Positions 55,622 to 64,000 of a DNA stretch of 64,000 nt are shown here, piece by piece. Below the pieces are notes generated by a model. It searched no databases. It was not told the DNA's origin and saw nothing but the letters and a program-made list of their open reading frames with translations. The position numbers were made by a program, and so were the translations under genes. Each line of letters begins with the position of its first letter. Position 1 is the first letter of the stretch. The stretch lies in assembly GCA_041228345.1 (NCBI GenBank), contig CP166131.1, forward strand, positions 1,853,001 through 1,917,000, read 5' to 3'. The stretch is from Alphaproteobacteria bacterium LSUCC0396 (GTDB lineage Bacteria; Pseudomonadota; Alphaproteobacteria; Puniceispirillales; Puniceispirillaceae).

Positions 55622-56398
55622 TCATTGCGATGTTCCTACTTTTGGATCTGGGTTTTCGGTATGTCCGTCAACCGCGATAACCTGGCCAGAGATTCGGCCA
55701 GCGACATCAGAAGCAAGAAACACAGCCATTGCGGCAATGTCATCCACAGTTACAAAACTACGCATAGACACGCCCGCTTCGTAAGCACGGCGTACCATTT
55801 GAGGTTCAGTACCTTTCTGGACTGCTTCTTTAAGGAGCACGTTATCCATTCGTGGCCCGTCCACACAGCCAGGTGCAATCGCGTTCGCGCGGACACCGTA
55901 GGGGCCTGCTTCCATAGCCAGGGTTTTCATAAACCCATGTATCGCCCATTTGCTGGCACAATAGGGTGACCGATACGGAAACCCATATAACCCTGCGGTG
56001 GAAGACGTGAAGATGACTGCGCCTTTTCGCTGCTGCTTCATCATTGGGAGCGCACCTTGCACTGCGAGAAAGGCGCCTTCCAGATTGACCGCGATACAAT
56101 CCCGAAACGCCTCGATTGGCTGATCTTCTATGAGAGCGGTTGGGCCCGATATACCCGCATTAGCACAAAGCACATCAAGGCCAGTCCATTCTGTCAAAAT
56201 ACGATCAAACAAATTCTGCATTGCGGTAGCATCGCGAACATCAACTCGATCGTATCGCCATCTTGCTGAGAAATCAATTTTTGAAAGGGGTAATACATCG
56301 ATCACCCATACATTTGCACCGGCCGCGGTAAAGGCTTCTGCAAGGGCATGGCCGATGCCTGAAGCGCCAGCTGTGATCAATACTTTTTGACCATTCAT
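55622..56398 (-). CDS. Short-chain dehydrogenase/reductase
   Basis: Classical SDR of 258 residues: NAD-binding TAGASGIGHALAEAF (about 8-22), NAG motif CANAGISG, the catalytic Ser in FTSSTAG and YCASKWA (Y-x3-K). The C-terminal VDGHTENPDPK is typical. Substrate unknown; the context (ureohydrolase, isomerase) gives no firm hint. Divergent from the ureohydrolase gene with a 241-bp gap. Confidence 0.87.
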   Translation of the reverse strand: MNGQKVLITAGASGIGHALAEAFTAAGANVWVIDVLPLSKIDFSARWRYDRVDVRDATAMQNLFDRILTEWTGLDVLCANAGISGPTALIEDQPIEAFRDCIAVNLEGAFLAVQGALPMMKQQRKGAVIFTSSTAGLYGFPYRSPYCASKWAIHGFMKTLAMEAGPYGVRANAIAPGCVDGPRMDNVLLKEAVQKGTEPQMVRRAYEAGVSMRSFVTVDDIAAMAVFLASDVAGRISGQVIAVDGHTENPDPKVGTSQ

Positions 56399-56639
56399 TC
56401 TGTCATCCTCTGTTTTTTATATTTGTTGCACCGCTGTAATTAAATTGCATCAATTAATATGAAGGTAAGTCGCTGGCGCAAGTCAGTTCCGTAAGAAAGG
56501 AGATGAAGAAAAATTAAGCGTGGCAAATGCAATCTTGAAAATGATCAGTGAGAAGAAAAAATAACGAAAGTTAAAGATTAACTGGCGTGTTCCGGACCGT
56601 TATGCAAAGGTTTTTGTCGTTTAGAGCAGGAGACACTTA

Positions 56640-57611
56640 ATGCGTAACGATCCATTTTTCCAACCGGTGTCGGCGCTTGAGATGCCGCGCTTTGCTGGAA
56701 TGCCAAGTTTTATGCGGTTGCCGCACCTCAGTATGGATTCTTCAGAAATTCATCGTGTTGATATGGGGCTTGTTGGTGTTCCTTGGGATGCGGGCACTAC
56801 TAACCGACCTGGGCCTCGACACGGACCTCGTCAACTTCGGGACCTTTCAACAATGATCCGTGCGATGAACCCAGTAACTGGAATTAATCCGTTTCTGATG
56901 GTAAACTGTGCTGATCTCGGCGACGTTGGCCCTAATCCTATTGATTTACAAGACAGCCTTGAACGCATAACAGCATTTTACGCTGATTTAAAACACCGCA
57001 ACATCACACCAATGACTGCTGGTGGTGACCATCTGGTGTCATTGCCAGTTTTGCGTGGCTTGGTAAAAGATAAGCCTCTCGCGATGATTCATTTTGACTC
57101 GCACACAGATTTGTTTGATAGCTATTTTGGGGGGTTTAAATACACACATGGCACGCCCTTTAGACGGGCCATTGAGGAAGGTCTACTGAACCCAAAAAAG
57201 GTTGTGCAAATTGGTATTCGCGGCACAGCATATAATTACGATGATATTGAATGGGGCGAGGCGCAAGGTGTGCGCATCATCCGTGTCGACGAGCTATTTG
57301 ATCGCGGAATTCCTTCGGTGATGGAAGAGGCGCGTGCCATCGTCGGAAATTCTCCGACATATTGTTCTTTTGACATTGATTTTGTAGATCCAACCTTTGC
57401 CCCTGGCACTGGAACGCCAGAAATTGGCGGCCCCAATTCTTTTCAAGCACAACAAGTTATTCGCGCGTTGAGTGGCGTTAATCTTGTTGGTGCGGATCTT
57501 GTTGAAGTTTCGCCGCCTTTTGATCCCTCTGGTGGCACTGCGTGGCTGGGTGTGTCCTTGATGTTTGAATTGATGTGTGTTTTGGCAGAGGCAATCAATA
57601 AGCGCCGTTAA
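56640..57611 (+). CDS. Agmatinase/guanidino-acid ureohydrolase family enzyme
   Basis: Binuclear Mn (or Ni) ureohydrolase of the arginase/agmatinase family, 323 residues, which hydrolyses a guanidino compound to urea. Metal ligands appear in GGDHLVSLPVLRG, the DSHTD motif and SFDIDFVDP. The N-terminal GVPWDAGTTNRPGPRHGPRQLRDLS is closest to agmatinase and guanidinobutyrase types. The exact substrate is undetermined. It overlaps the isomerase gene convergently by four bases, and an unusual membrane di-iron gene and a dipeptide-type importer follow. Confidence 0.86.
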   Translation: MRNDPFFQPVSALEMPRFAGMPSFMRLPHLSMDSSEIHRVDMGLVGVPWDAGTTNRPGPRHGPRQLRDLSTMIRAMNPVTGINPFLMVNCADLGDVGPNPIDLQDSLERITAFYADLKHRNITPMTAGGDHLVSLPVLRGLVKDKPLAMIHFDSHTDLFDSYFGGFKYTHGTPFRRAIEEGLLNPKKVVQIGIRGTAYNYDDIEWGEAQGVRIIRVDELFDRGIPSVMEEARAIVGNSPTYCSFDIDFVDPTFAPGTGTPEIGGPNSFQAQQVIRALSGVNLVGADLVEVSPPFDPSGGTAWLGVSLMFELMCVLAEAINKRR

Positions 57612-58459
57612 CGGCGCTCCAGATCAGACCAGATCTCTGTTACCCAGCTTTTAATTTTTAGAGCTTCTTCCCAACGGTTGGACAATTCCTGGCCAGTCGC
57701 ATCAGTCATGGCATATTCTGGCGGGCCGAGTTCACACAGGAAAATACAGTTACCGTATGGGTTGCGTTGGCGCCAGCTTATCAATCCGTCACGCCACCAT
57801 TTTTTGAATAATTCGACCCATTTTTGATGTTGAGGAAAATCCAACTGAAGTTGGATTTGCTGGCGGCTGGCGACACGCCCTTGAAAACTGTCTGACCTTT
57901 CAATAATGCGATGGATCATCCCAGCATCACGGTCGGCGAGTGGTAGCTTGAATTCGCGATCAACGACAAAATGCGACAGATCCGCACAAAGCCGCATTTC
58001 CGGTACCGCATCCAGCAAACATAAAGTGGCGTATAGGTCGTTGGTTATGCAATTTCGGTGCGTTTCAAACTGGATTGGCATGTCCAGCTTTTCAGACATC
58101 TCCACCCATTTGCGTATCACCGGGATCATTCCATCAACAGACAGCGGCATCACTTGACCGATCACATCTACAAAGGGTGCGCCAAAATCTTTTGCCATTA
58201 ACAAGTTGTCATGCAGCGAGTCGATGGTTTTGGGAAAGGCAACGATTAGGGGGGTGAGTCCGCAACGTTCCATGTGGGGCCGAATCGCGTGCGCCTGTTC
58301 CACATCGCCTGCGCCAAGGTCAATCGCCATGCCATCATAACCGGCTGACGCTACCATCTCGCATATCTCATCAAACGGTAAAATAACGCCGCTTTGATCA
58401 TGCGGCATCATCGCCCAAAGCGAGGTATAAAACTTTAAGTGCCGTGTTGCGGCGGTCAC
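57608..58459 (-). CDS. TIM-barrel sugar phosphate isomerase/epimerase-like protein
   Basis: A 283-residue protein of the AP-endonuclease-2/xylose-isomerase-like TIM barrel fold: FDEICEMVASAGYDGMAIDLGAGDVEQAHAIRPHMERCGLTPLIVAFPKT, MPIQFETHRNCITNDLYATLCLLDAVPEMRLCADLSHFVVD. The conserved Glu, His and Asp for a metal are in QFETHRN and ADLSHF. The substrate is not evident. It is three bases from the desaturase-like gene, pointing to one operon. Confidence 0.8.
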   Translation of the reverse strand: MTAATRHLKFYTSLWAMMPHDQSGVILPFDEICEMVASAGYDGMAIDLGAGDVEQAHAIRPHMERCGLTPLIVAFPKTIDSLHDNLLMAKDFGAPFVDVIGQVMPLSVDGMIPVIRKWVEMSEKLDMPIQFETHRNCITNDLYATLCLLDAVPEMRLCADLSHFVVDREFKLPLADRDAGMIHRIIERSDSFQGRVASRQQIQLQLDFPQHQKWVELFKKWWRDGLISWRQRNPYGNCIFLCELGPPEYAMTDATGQELSNRWEEALKIKSWVTEIWSDLERR

Positions 58460-58462
58460 CTG

Positions 58463-59443
58463 TTACGCTTCCAACTGAATATGTTTGCCATTGCCGGTCG
58501 GCACCACCCAGACTTCGTTGGTTGGCCATTGGCTTTCATCTTTTTGGGTAAGCTTGCGGATGACTTCAATTTGAAATTCGATCCATCCCATTCGATGTAC
58601 TGGTCCCGCAATCGCCTCAATTTTGTCATTTAGTTTGCGTAATTGCCAAAATGGTACAGAAGGGTAACTATGATGCGCGGTGTGGTAGGGCATCTGCCAG
58701 CATAACCAGCGCATCAACGCGTTAGTGCGCGTAGATCGGGTGTTATTCAAAATATCAGCTTCATGCGATAGCCCAAGATGCTCTATGGTGTTTTGTAACT
58801 GATGCACAGGTTTGGTCAAAAGCATCGGAAACAGCCAAAATGTTACCACAGCCCAGCTTTCCAGATACAGAGAAATCAAAAAAATCAGCCCATAACCGGC
58901 AAGATGCCATCGCGATTCTCTAATAATTTTACCCTCATGCGTTGCCCCGATATAGGGCTCTATAATAATGCCGCGCGCCCTGCGAATGATGCCGATGAAA
59001 CGATTTCGCCAATAAGTAATGCCACTCATCCACAGTAAGTAACTGCCGAGTGTGTAGGGCGCACGGGTCAATTCGCCATCGCGTTCCCAATCTTGTGTCC
59101 AGCGGTGGTGGGCAAAATGCATGACCTGATCATAGTCGCGGGGAAACAGCATGATAAAGCCAATTACACGGCCAAAAAATTCATTTAGATGTTTTGTTTT
59201 GAAAACTGTCCAGTGAGATAACTCGTGCTGTCCGGCATAAAGGAAGTTGATGGCAATGCCGAGCATTGCACCGGTGAGAAGAACCCACCAGCTGCCAAGC
59301 GCCAGATAATGGACATAGCCAAGCGCCAAAATCGTGCCAAAATGGCTACCGATTTGCAGAAAGCCAAAGACATCGGACTTTGTATTCAGTTTTTTTAGTT
59401 CGCTTGGTTGCAAAAGCTTTCGCGTGGAAAATGACTCTTCCAT
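58463..59443 (-). CDS. Membrane di-iron fatty-acid desaturase-like protein
   Basis: A 326-residue integral membrane protein of the fatty acid desaturase/hydroxylase superfamily. The three His boxes are HELSH (about 85), HFAHHRWTQD (about 125) and HTAHHSYPSVP (about 260). About four membrane helices lie between them. The enzyme may desaturate or hydroxylate a lipid or a small substrate. It shares a transcript with the isomerase gene and is placed next to an importer, which hints at a catabolic oxygenase (inference). The ATG at 59443 follows an AAGGGG site. Confidence 0.85.
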   Translation of the reverse strand: MEESFSTRKLLQPSELKKLNTKSDVFGFLQIGSHFGTILALGYVHYLALGSWWVLLTGAMLGIAINFLYAGQHELSHWTVFKTKHLNEFFGRVIGFIMLFPRDYDQVMHFAHHRWTQDWERDGELTRAPYTLGSYLLWMSGITYWRNRFIGIIRRARGIIIEPYIGATHEGKIIRESRWHLAGYGLIFLISLYLESWAVVTFWLFPMLLTKPVHQLQNTIEHLGLSHEADILNNTRSTRTNALMRWLCWQMPYHTAHHSYPSVPFWQLRKLNDKIEAIAGPVHRMGWIEFQIEVIRKLTQKDESQWPTNEVWVVPTGNGKHIQLEA

Positions 59444-59496
59444 GGTATACCCCTTTACCAAATTTGAAAAAAACTGATCCCATGTCTCAAAGAGTG

Positions 59497-61167
59497 TCAG
59501 CTCTCATTCATTTTTTCAATAGCTGCGTCCCCGATGTTGTCAACGCCGCGGCTAGCCAGCAGATTATCCAGCCAGTCCGGATCCATATTTGGCACCGAAC
59601 TCAACAACAGATCGGTATAGGCATGATGTGGAGGCTTGAACATATCATTTTTTGGCCCCGACTCGACAACAACGCCATCTTTCATCACTACCACTTCATC
59701 GGCAATTGCACGTACGGTTGATAGATCATGTGTAATCAACATAAATGACAATTGCATCTTATCTTGAAGGTCAGTCAAGAGCCGCAAAATGCCCTCAGCT
59801 ACAAGTTGGTCAAGAGCGGAGGTTACCTCATCACAAATGATAAATTTTGGCTCTGCCGCTAGGGCCCGGGCAATACCTATACGCTGCTTCTGGCCGCCAG
59901 AAATTTCTGCCGGATATCGGTCAATAAATTCAGTAGGTTCAAGTTCAATCTGCGCAAGCAATTCTTCGACACGCCGACGCTTTTCACGGCCGGTTAATCC
60001 CAAATAAAATTCGACAGGACGCCCAATAATTTCGCCAATTTTCTTGCGCGGGTTAAGCGCTGTATCTGCCATTTGGTAAATCATCTGCATCTGCCGCAAT
60101 TGCTCATTTGAACGTTGCCGGTAATCAGGTTGCAAGGCCGTGCCATCAAAACTGATGCTGCCAGTCAGCGGTGGTAGCAAACCGGTTATACAGCGGGCCG
60201 CGGTAGATTTTCCAGACCCGGACTCACCCACGACAGCTACGGTGCGCCCGGCGTGAATGTCAAAACTCACGTCACGGACAACGGGGTCATTCATGGCATA
60301 GGCGGCTGTCACATTCTTTAAGCTGATGACAGGGATAGCACCGGTTTTGGCGGGTGGCTTTTGCTTGCGTTCAAAGCTCCGCACCGCCCAGAGCGATTTT
60401 GTGTAGCTTTCGCGCGGTGATTTCAGCATGGCACGGGTGGTGTTTTCTTCAACTTCATCACCGCGAAGTAAAACTTTGATACGATCGGCCATTTGCGCGA
60501 CAACGGCTAAATCATGGGTAATGTAAATAGCGGCGGTTGAAAATTGTTTAACAATGTCGCGGATTGCGGACAACACCTCGATCTGTGTTGTCACATCAAG
60601 TGCTGTTGTCGGCTCATCAAAAATAATGAGATCTGGCCGGCAGGACATTGCCATAGCAGTCATGGCACGTTGCAACTGGCCGCCAGAAAGTTGATGCGGA
60701 TAGCGAAACCCGATCATTTCGGGTTGTGGTAACCGTAACCGTCTATAGAGATTGATTGCATCGGTCTCGGCATCAATGCGGCTAAATTTTCTGTGAAAAA
60801 CTGGCGCCTCAGTATGCTGATTAATTATTTTGTGTGATGGATTAAAACTCGCGGCTGCAGATTGCGCAACATACGCAATGCGGCTACCCAGCAACTGGCG
60901 CCGTTTTTCAACAGTTGAATTAACAAGATCAATACCATCAAACTCTATGCTGCCCCCAACAATTTCGCAACCATCACGCGTAAAGCCCATCCCAGCAAGT
61001 CCCAGAGTAGATTTGCCGGCACCAGATTCGCCAATCAGACCAAGCACTTCACCAGGATATAGATCAAGGCTCACTTTATTGATAATACGGCTCCGGGTTT
61101 CGTCACTAATACCATCAATTTGCAGATCACGAATTTTGAGCAGCGGCTTGGCGTTGGTCATGCTCAC
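59497..61167 (-). CDS. Dipeptide/oligopeptide-type ABC transporter ATPase, two domains fused
   Basis: A 556-residue protein with two complete ATPase domains, corresponding to DppD and DppF in one chain. Walker A motifs are GESGAGKSTLGLA (about 47) and GESGSGKSTAARC (about 315); signature motifs LSGGQLQRAMTAM and ISGGQKQRIGIARAL; Walker B DLIIFDEPTTALD and FIICDEVTSALD. It overlaps the permease gene by four bases and powers the importer coded by the next two genes. Confidence 0.92.
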   Translation of the reverse strand: MSMTNAKPLLKIRDLQIDGISDETRSRIINKVSLDLYPGEVLGLIGESGAGKSTLGLAGMGFTRDGCEIVGGSIEFDGIDLVNSTVEKRRQLLGSRIAYVAQSAAASFNPSHKIINQHTEAPVFHRKFSRIDAETDAINLYRRLRLPQPEMIGFRYPHQLSGGQLQRAMTAMAMSCRPDLIIFDEPTTALDVTTQIEVLSAIRDIVKQFSTAAIYITHDLAVVAQMADRIKVLLRGDEVEENTTRAMLKSPRESYTKSLWAVRSFERKQKPPAKTGAIPVISLKNVTAAYAMNDPVVRDVSFDIHAGRTVAVVGESGSGKSTAARCITGLLPPLTGSISFDGTALQPDYRQRSNEQLRQMQMIYQMADTALNPRKKIGEIIGRPVEFYLGLTGREKRRRVEELLAQIELEPTEFIDRYPAEISGGQKQRIGIARALAAEPKFIICDEVTSALDQLVAEGILRLLTDLQDKMQLSFMLITHDLSTVRAIADEVVVMKDGVVVESGPKNDMFKPPHHAYTDLLLSSVPNMDPDWLDNLLASRGVDNIGDAAIEKMNES

Positions 61168-62339
61168 TCCCTTAGCCCTGAGGTTCGGTGCAGCATCCAG
61201 TCAACAACAAAATTCACCGCGACTGTAAGCAAAGCAATAGCGCTTGCTGCCATCAATGGTAAGGCCGCGGTAAGCGGGCTGAAAACGGCAAAATTAATGA
61301 ATTGTGCAAGATCTTTCACCATGGTACCCCAATCAGCCAAAGGTGGTTGAATGCCAACGCCAAGAAAGGATAGCGAGGCGATTGTCAAAAAGACAAAACA
61401 AAATCGCAATCCAAATTCAGCTAGGAGTGGGGCAAATGCGTTTGGCAAAATCTCATTAAAAATAAGGTAGGGCATTTTTTCACCACGCAATTTAGCGGCT
61501 TCAAAAAAATCCATAACCACAATATTCATTCCGACAGCGCGCGAGAGTCGAAACACCCGCGTAGCATCTAGTACGGCTATAATTAGAATCATATAGATCG
61601 TTAAAAGCCATTTTTCTGAGCCAGCCCATGCAGAGGCAATGGTCATCAATAAAAGTGCAAAAATCAATTGAGGGATTGACATGAGCATATCAACTATCCG
61701 CGATAATGCTTGATCAAACCAGCCGCCTAATGCTGCTGCCAGAAATCCAAAAAATGTACCAATCAAAAAAGCAAGGCATGTAGTTATAAAGGCAATTCCT
61801 ACTGTATTTTGTCCACCGTATATGAGGCGGGATAGCAAATCGCGTCCAATTTGGTCAGTGCCCAAAAGGTGTGCGGGATCGCCGCCTAAATCTGGGTTGC
61901 CCCCGGGCAGAACATTTACTTTTGCAAAAATTTCAGCTTGACCATAAGGAGCTAACCAGTCGGCAAAAATGGACATGATCGCATAGCCGATGATGATGAT
62001 TATGCCAAGTGCGGCGGTTACCGGCATCTGCCGAAACATTTTGCGACTGCCATCTGTGCCAAAATGCTGTCCGGCCAAGCGGAATAGATAACCGGCAATG
62101 CCAAGGCCGATAACGCCTTGAACAAACCATTGAAAAAATATCAGCTCTTTGACGAAATACAGCCAGCACATCAGATAAATTGTGGCTATGGCAATTGAAT
62201 ATCCGAAAGCGCCACCTAGGCTCATGCCGGTACAGGCATGTTGGATCGGCGCAATCGGGACGCGGCGACCAATAGGCCGCAGCAAAAGGCTCATTGCAAT
62301 AATAAATACCAGCCATATCAATCCACTTGTCCCCGTCAT
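61164..62339 (-). CDS. ABC transporter permease (DppC-like, extended)
   Basis: Membrane permease of the dipeptide/nickel family, 391 residues. The core from about 110 on (LADWLAPYGQ..HLLGTDQIGRDLLSRLIYGGQNTVGIAF, then ARVFRLSRAVGMNIVVMDFFEAAKLRGEKMPYLIFNEILPN with the EAA loop) is DppC-like. About 110 extra residues at the N-terminus hold about three more helices, unlike the usual 300-residue DppC. It follows the DppB-type gene closely. Confidence 0.88.
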   Translation of the reverse strand: MTGTSGLIWLVFIIAMSLLLRPIGRRVPIAPIQHACTGMSLGGAFGYSIAIATIYLMCWLYFVKELIFFQWFVQGVIGLGIAGYLFRLAGQHFGTDGSRKMFRQMPVTAALGIIIIIGYAIMSIFADWLAPYGQAEIFAKVNVLPGGNPDLGGDPAHLLGTDQIGRDLLSRLIYGGQNTVGIAFITTCLAFLIGTFFGFLAAALGGWFDQALSRIVDMLMSIPQLIFALLLMTIASAWAGSEKWLLTIYMILIIAVLDATRVFRLSRAVGMNIVVMDFFEAAKLRGEKMPYLIFNEILPNAFAPLLAEFGLRFCFVFLTIASLSFLGVGIQPPLADWGTMVKDLAQFINFAVFSPLTAALPLMAASAIALLTVAVNFVVDWMLHRTSGLRE

Positions 62340-62350
62340 TCTGCCGTCTC

Positions 62351-63346
62351 CTATTTTGGCATTCGCAAGCGTGGGTTTGATAAAATTGCCATGATATCGG
62401 CGAGCAAATTTAGAAGAATGTAAGCTGAAGCAAAGACCATGCAGCAGGCCTGCACTACTGGGATATCCCGAATCTTGACACTATCAACAAAAAGTTGACC
62501 GATGCCGGGATAGACAAACACCACCTCAACCACCACAACGCCTGTGATTAAATATGCCAAGTTCAAAGCAACCACATTGATGATTGGTGCCAACGCGTTG
62601 GGTAAAGCATGCACAACAATTACCCTGAATGGGCTAAGTCCTTTTAATCTTGCCATTTCGATATAGGGAGATGCCAGTAAATTAATGATGGCGGCGCGGG
62701 TCATGCGCATCATATGGGCTGTAACAACAAGTGTAAGTGTCAGCGCAGGCAATAAAGTTTTTTCAAGTCTCTCACCAAAGCTCATGCCATCAAAAATATT
62801 AGACAGTGATGGCAGCAATGGGTTTAGGACGGCAAGAACGAGAATAAGAATATAGGCAACAAAAAATTCCGGGCTTGAAATTGATGTCAGGGTGCTGACA
62901 TTCGCAACCCGATCAAACACTGAATGGCGGTATAATGCTGCAAGGATACCAATGATCAAAGATATCGGGATAGCAATTACTGCGGTGACGCTTGCCAGAA
63001 ACACTGTGTTGGCAAAACGTGGCGCCAGCTGTGTCGCGACACTGCCGTAATTAGAGCTACTATTTTCACCAACATAAGCACTAAAATTGGCTTGCGCAAA
63101 GCTGGTGCCAAAGTCACCCCTAGCTGCTCTGAGAAGCCAGTCAAAATAACGAGTGGCAATCGGTCGATCAAGACCAAGATCGGCGCGGATTGCGGCAACT
63201 GCTTCTGGCGTCGCGGCTTGGCCAAGCAGCGCTTGTGCAAAATCACCTGGCAACATGTTTACCGCCATGAAAATGATGATCGACACAAGGAATAGTGTCA
63301 GAACCCCTAGTCCGAGACGCTTTAATATAATCGATAGAATGCCCAT
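62351..63346 (-). CDS. ABC transporter permease (DppB-like)
   Basis: A 331-residue permease of the dipeptide-type importer. It has the opening LKRLGLGVLTLFLVSIIIFMAVNMLPGDFAQALLGQAATPEAVAAIRADLGLDRP and the EAA loop RAAIINLLASPYIEMARLKGLSPFRVIVVHALPNALAPIINVVALNLAYLITGVVVVE. About six helices. It is directly upstream (12 bp) of the DppC-like gene and downstream of the binding-protein gene. Confidence 0.91.
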   Translation of the reverse strand: MGILSIILKRLGLGVLTLFLVSIIIFMAVNMLPGDFAQALLGQAATPEAVAAIRADLGLDRPIATRYFDWLLRAARGDFGTSFAQANFSAYVGENSSSNYGSVATQLAPRFANTVFLASVTAVIAIPISLIIGILAALYRHSVFDRVANVSTLTSISSPEFFVAYILILVLAVLNPLLPSLSNIFDGMSFGERLEKTLLPALTLTLVVTAHMMRMTRAAIINLLASPYIEMARLKGLSPFRVIVVHALPNALAPIINVVALNLAYLITGVVVVEVVFVYPGIGQLFVDSVKIRDIPVVQACCMVFASAYILLNLLADIMAILSNPRLRMPK

Positions 63347-63478
63347 GCGACCTAGTTTGTTTGATTGGACTGCGATATCAGCTATCCAAGATCAGGTTGA
63401 AGTCAAGCAACGTAGTATGTGGCGGTTTCACACAAATTAGAGAACCTGCGTGAAACCGTTTGTTTTTTTGCTAATCGA

Positions 63479-64000
63479 CTAGGCGAACCACCAACGCTTA
63501 GAAATTCGTGAATTATCCAGCATCCACAAATTACCAACTTTCGGCCCATGAGCCAGCTTTGTTGAGGCAGCGTCCAGATAGTTCTGATACATCGGAATTA
63601 TTGTACCGCCCTCTTGAGAACACAGTGACTGCATTTCGGTGTAAATATCGCGACGCTTAGCGCTATCAAGTTCTGACCTGCCTTGTTTCAAAAGTGATTG
63701 GAACCTCTCATTTTCCCAACCGGCTTCGTTCCACGGCTGGCCACTTTCATACGCGGTCTGGAACATCCAGTCTTCGGTAGCTCGTCCTGACCAATACGAC
63801 GCGCACCAAGGCTTTTTCATCCAAACATTCGACCAATACCCATCGGCTGGTTCCTGAATAACATTGATGGTAATTCCACATTTTGCGGCTGAGTTAGAAT
63901 AGAGTTGTCCGGCATCTGTCGCACCGGCGAATGCGCCCTCTGATACATGCAGGTCAAGCTTTAGATTACCCAAGCCAGCCTTATTCATATGGAATTTTGC
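63479..64000 (-). CDS. ABC transporter substrate-binding protein (N-terminus outside window)
   Basis: C-terminal part of a family 5 (oligopeptide/dipeptide type) binding protein; about 174 residues are visible. DLHVSEGAFAGATDAGQLYSNSAAKCGITINVIQEPADGYWSNVWMKKPWCASYWSGRATEDWMFQTAYESGQPWNEAGW is typical of the second lobe. The reading frame is open to the right edge, so the signal peptide and first lobe lie outside. It belongs to the same importer operon. Confidence 0.88.
   Translation of the reverse strand, partial: AKFHMNKAGLGNLKLDLHVSEGAFAGATDAGQLYSNSAAKCGITINVIQEPADGYWSNVWMKKPWCASYWSGRATEDWMFQTAYESGQPWNEAGWENERFQSLLKQGRSELDSAKRRDIYTEMQSLCSQEGGTIIPMYQNYLDAASTKLAHGPKVGNLWMLDNSRISKRWWFA

Overview
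The window looks like a chromosome segment of a marine-type alphaproteobacterium. The evidence is the run of alphaproteobacterial core genes (COQ9, DUF1013/TrcR, DUF1192, DUF2948, UPF0262, the hisD-UPF0262-phosphatase-infA-maf-RNase E/G-yacG order) and the many TRAP, carnitine and betaine type genes. A SAR116-like (Puniceispirillales) bacterium is my best guess, but that is inference and no marker here proves it.

Left part (1-28600) is core genome: an M3 peptidase cut by the window edge, an AarF/UbiB-type kinase, both transhydrogenase subunits (pntA, pntB), ribosomal protein S21 with a clear terminator, COQ9, metA, purE/purK, small conserved proteins, a YgfZ/GcvT-like protein, an MFS carrier, clpB, a serine hydrolase, tRNA-Thr(GGT), a flavoprotein disulfide reductase with a TVP38 membrane protein, murA, DUF2948, hisD, UPF0262, a small phosphatase, infA, maf, an RNase E/G homologue and yacG. 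It ends at tRNA-Phe(GAA).

Middle part (28600-41500) is accessory DNA. A tyrosine integrase starts just after tRNA-Phe. Integrase and a DUF1330 gene sit between two perfect 76-bp inverted copies of the tRNA-Phe 3' end plus flank. Then come a 61-aa ORF, an epoxide-hydrolase-like protein and a GYD protein separated by a degenerate hairpin repeat, tRNA-Arg(TCG), an FRG-domain protein, and the most unusual locus: a TAXI TRAP transporter, a NadC-like phosphoribosyltransferase and a single polypeptide fusing PhnN (ribose 1,5-bisphosphokinase) to an archaeal-type AMP phosphorylase. Together these enzymes could turn a nucleotide into PRPP and spend it on another base. The fusion gene stops exactly where a 42-bp remnant of an elongator tRNA-Met 3' half begins, followed by a truncated EamA gene and a broken Na/Pi-cotransporter gene. 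This marks a recombination junction.

Right part (41500-64000) is catabolic. A tight minus-strand operon encodes a beta-keto acid cleavage enzyme, a fused carnitine dehydrogenase/thioesterase, an acyl-CoA dehydrogenase, an NDP-forming acyl-CoA synthetase and a CaiD-like hydratase, with an AMP-forming ligase and a choline-dehydrogenase-like enzyme upstream. This supports gamma-butyrobetaine/crotonobetaine/carnitine breakdown to glycine betaine. Next are an FAD oxidoreductase, a glycerophosphodiesterase, an SDR, an agmatinase-family ureohydrolase, a TIM-barrel isomerase, a membrane di-iron desaturase-like protein and a dipeptide-type ABC importer whose binding protein runs off the right edge.
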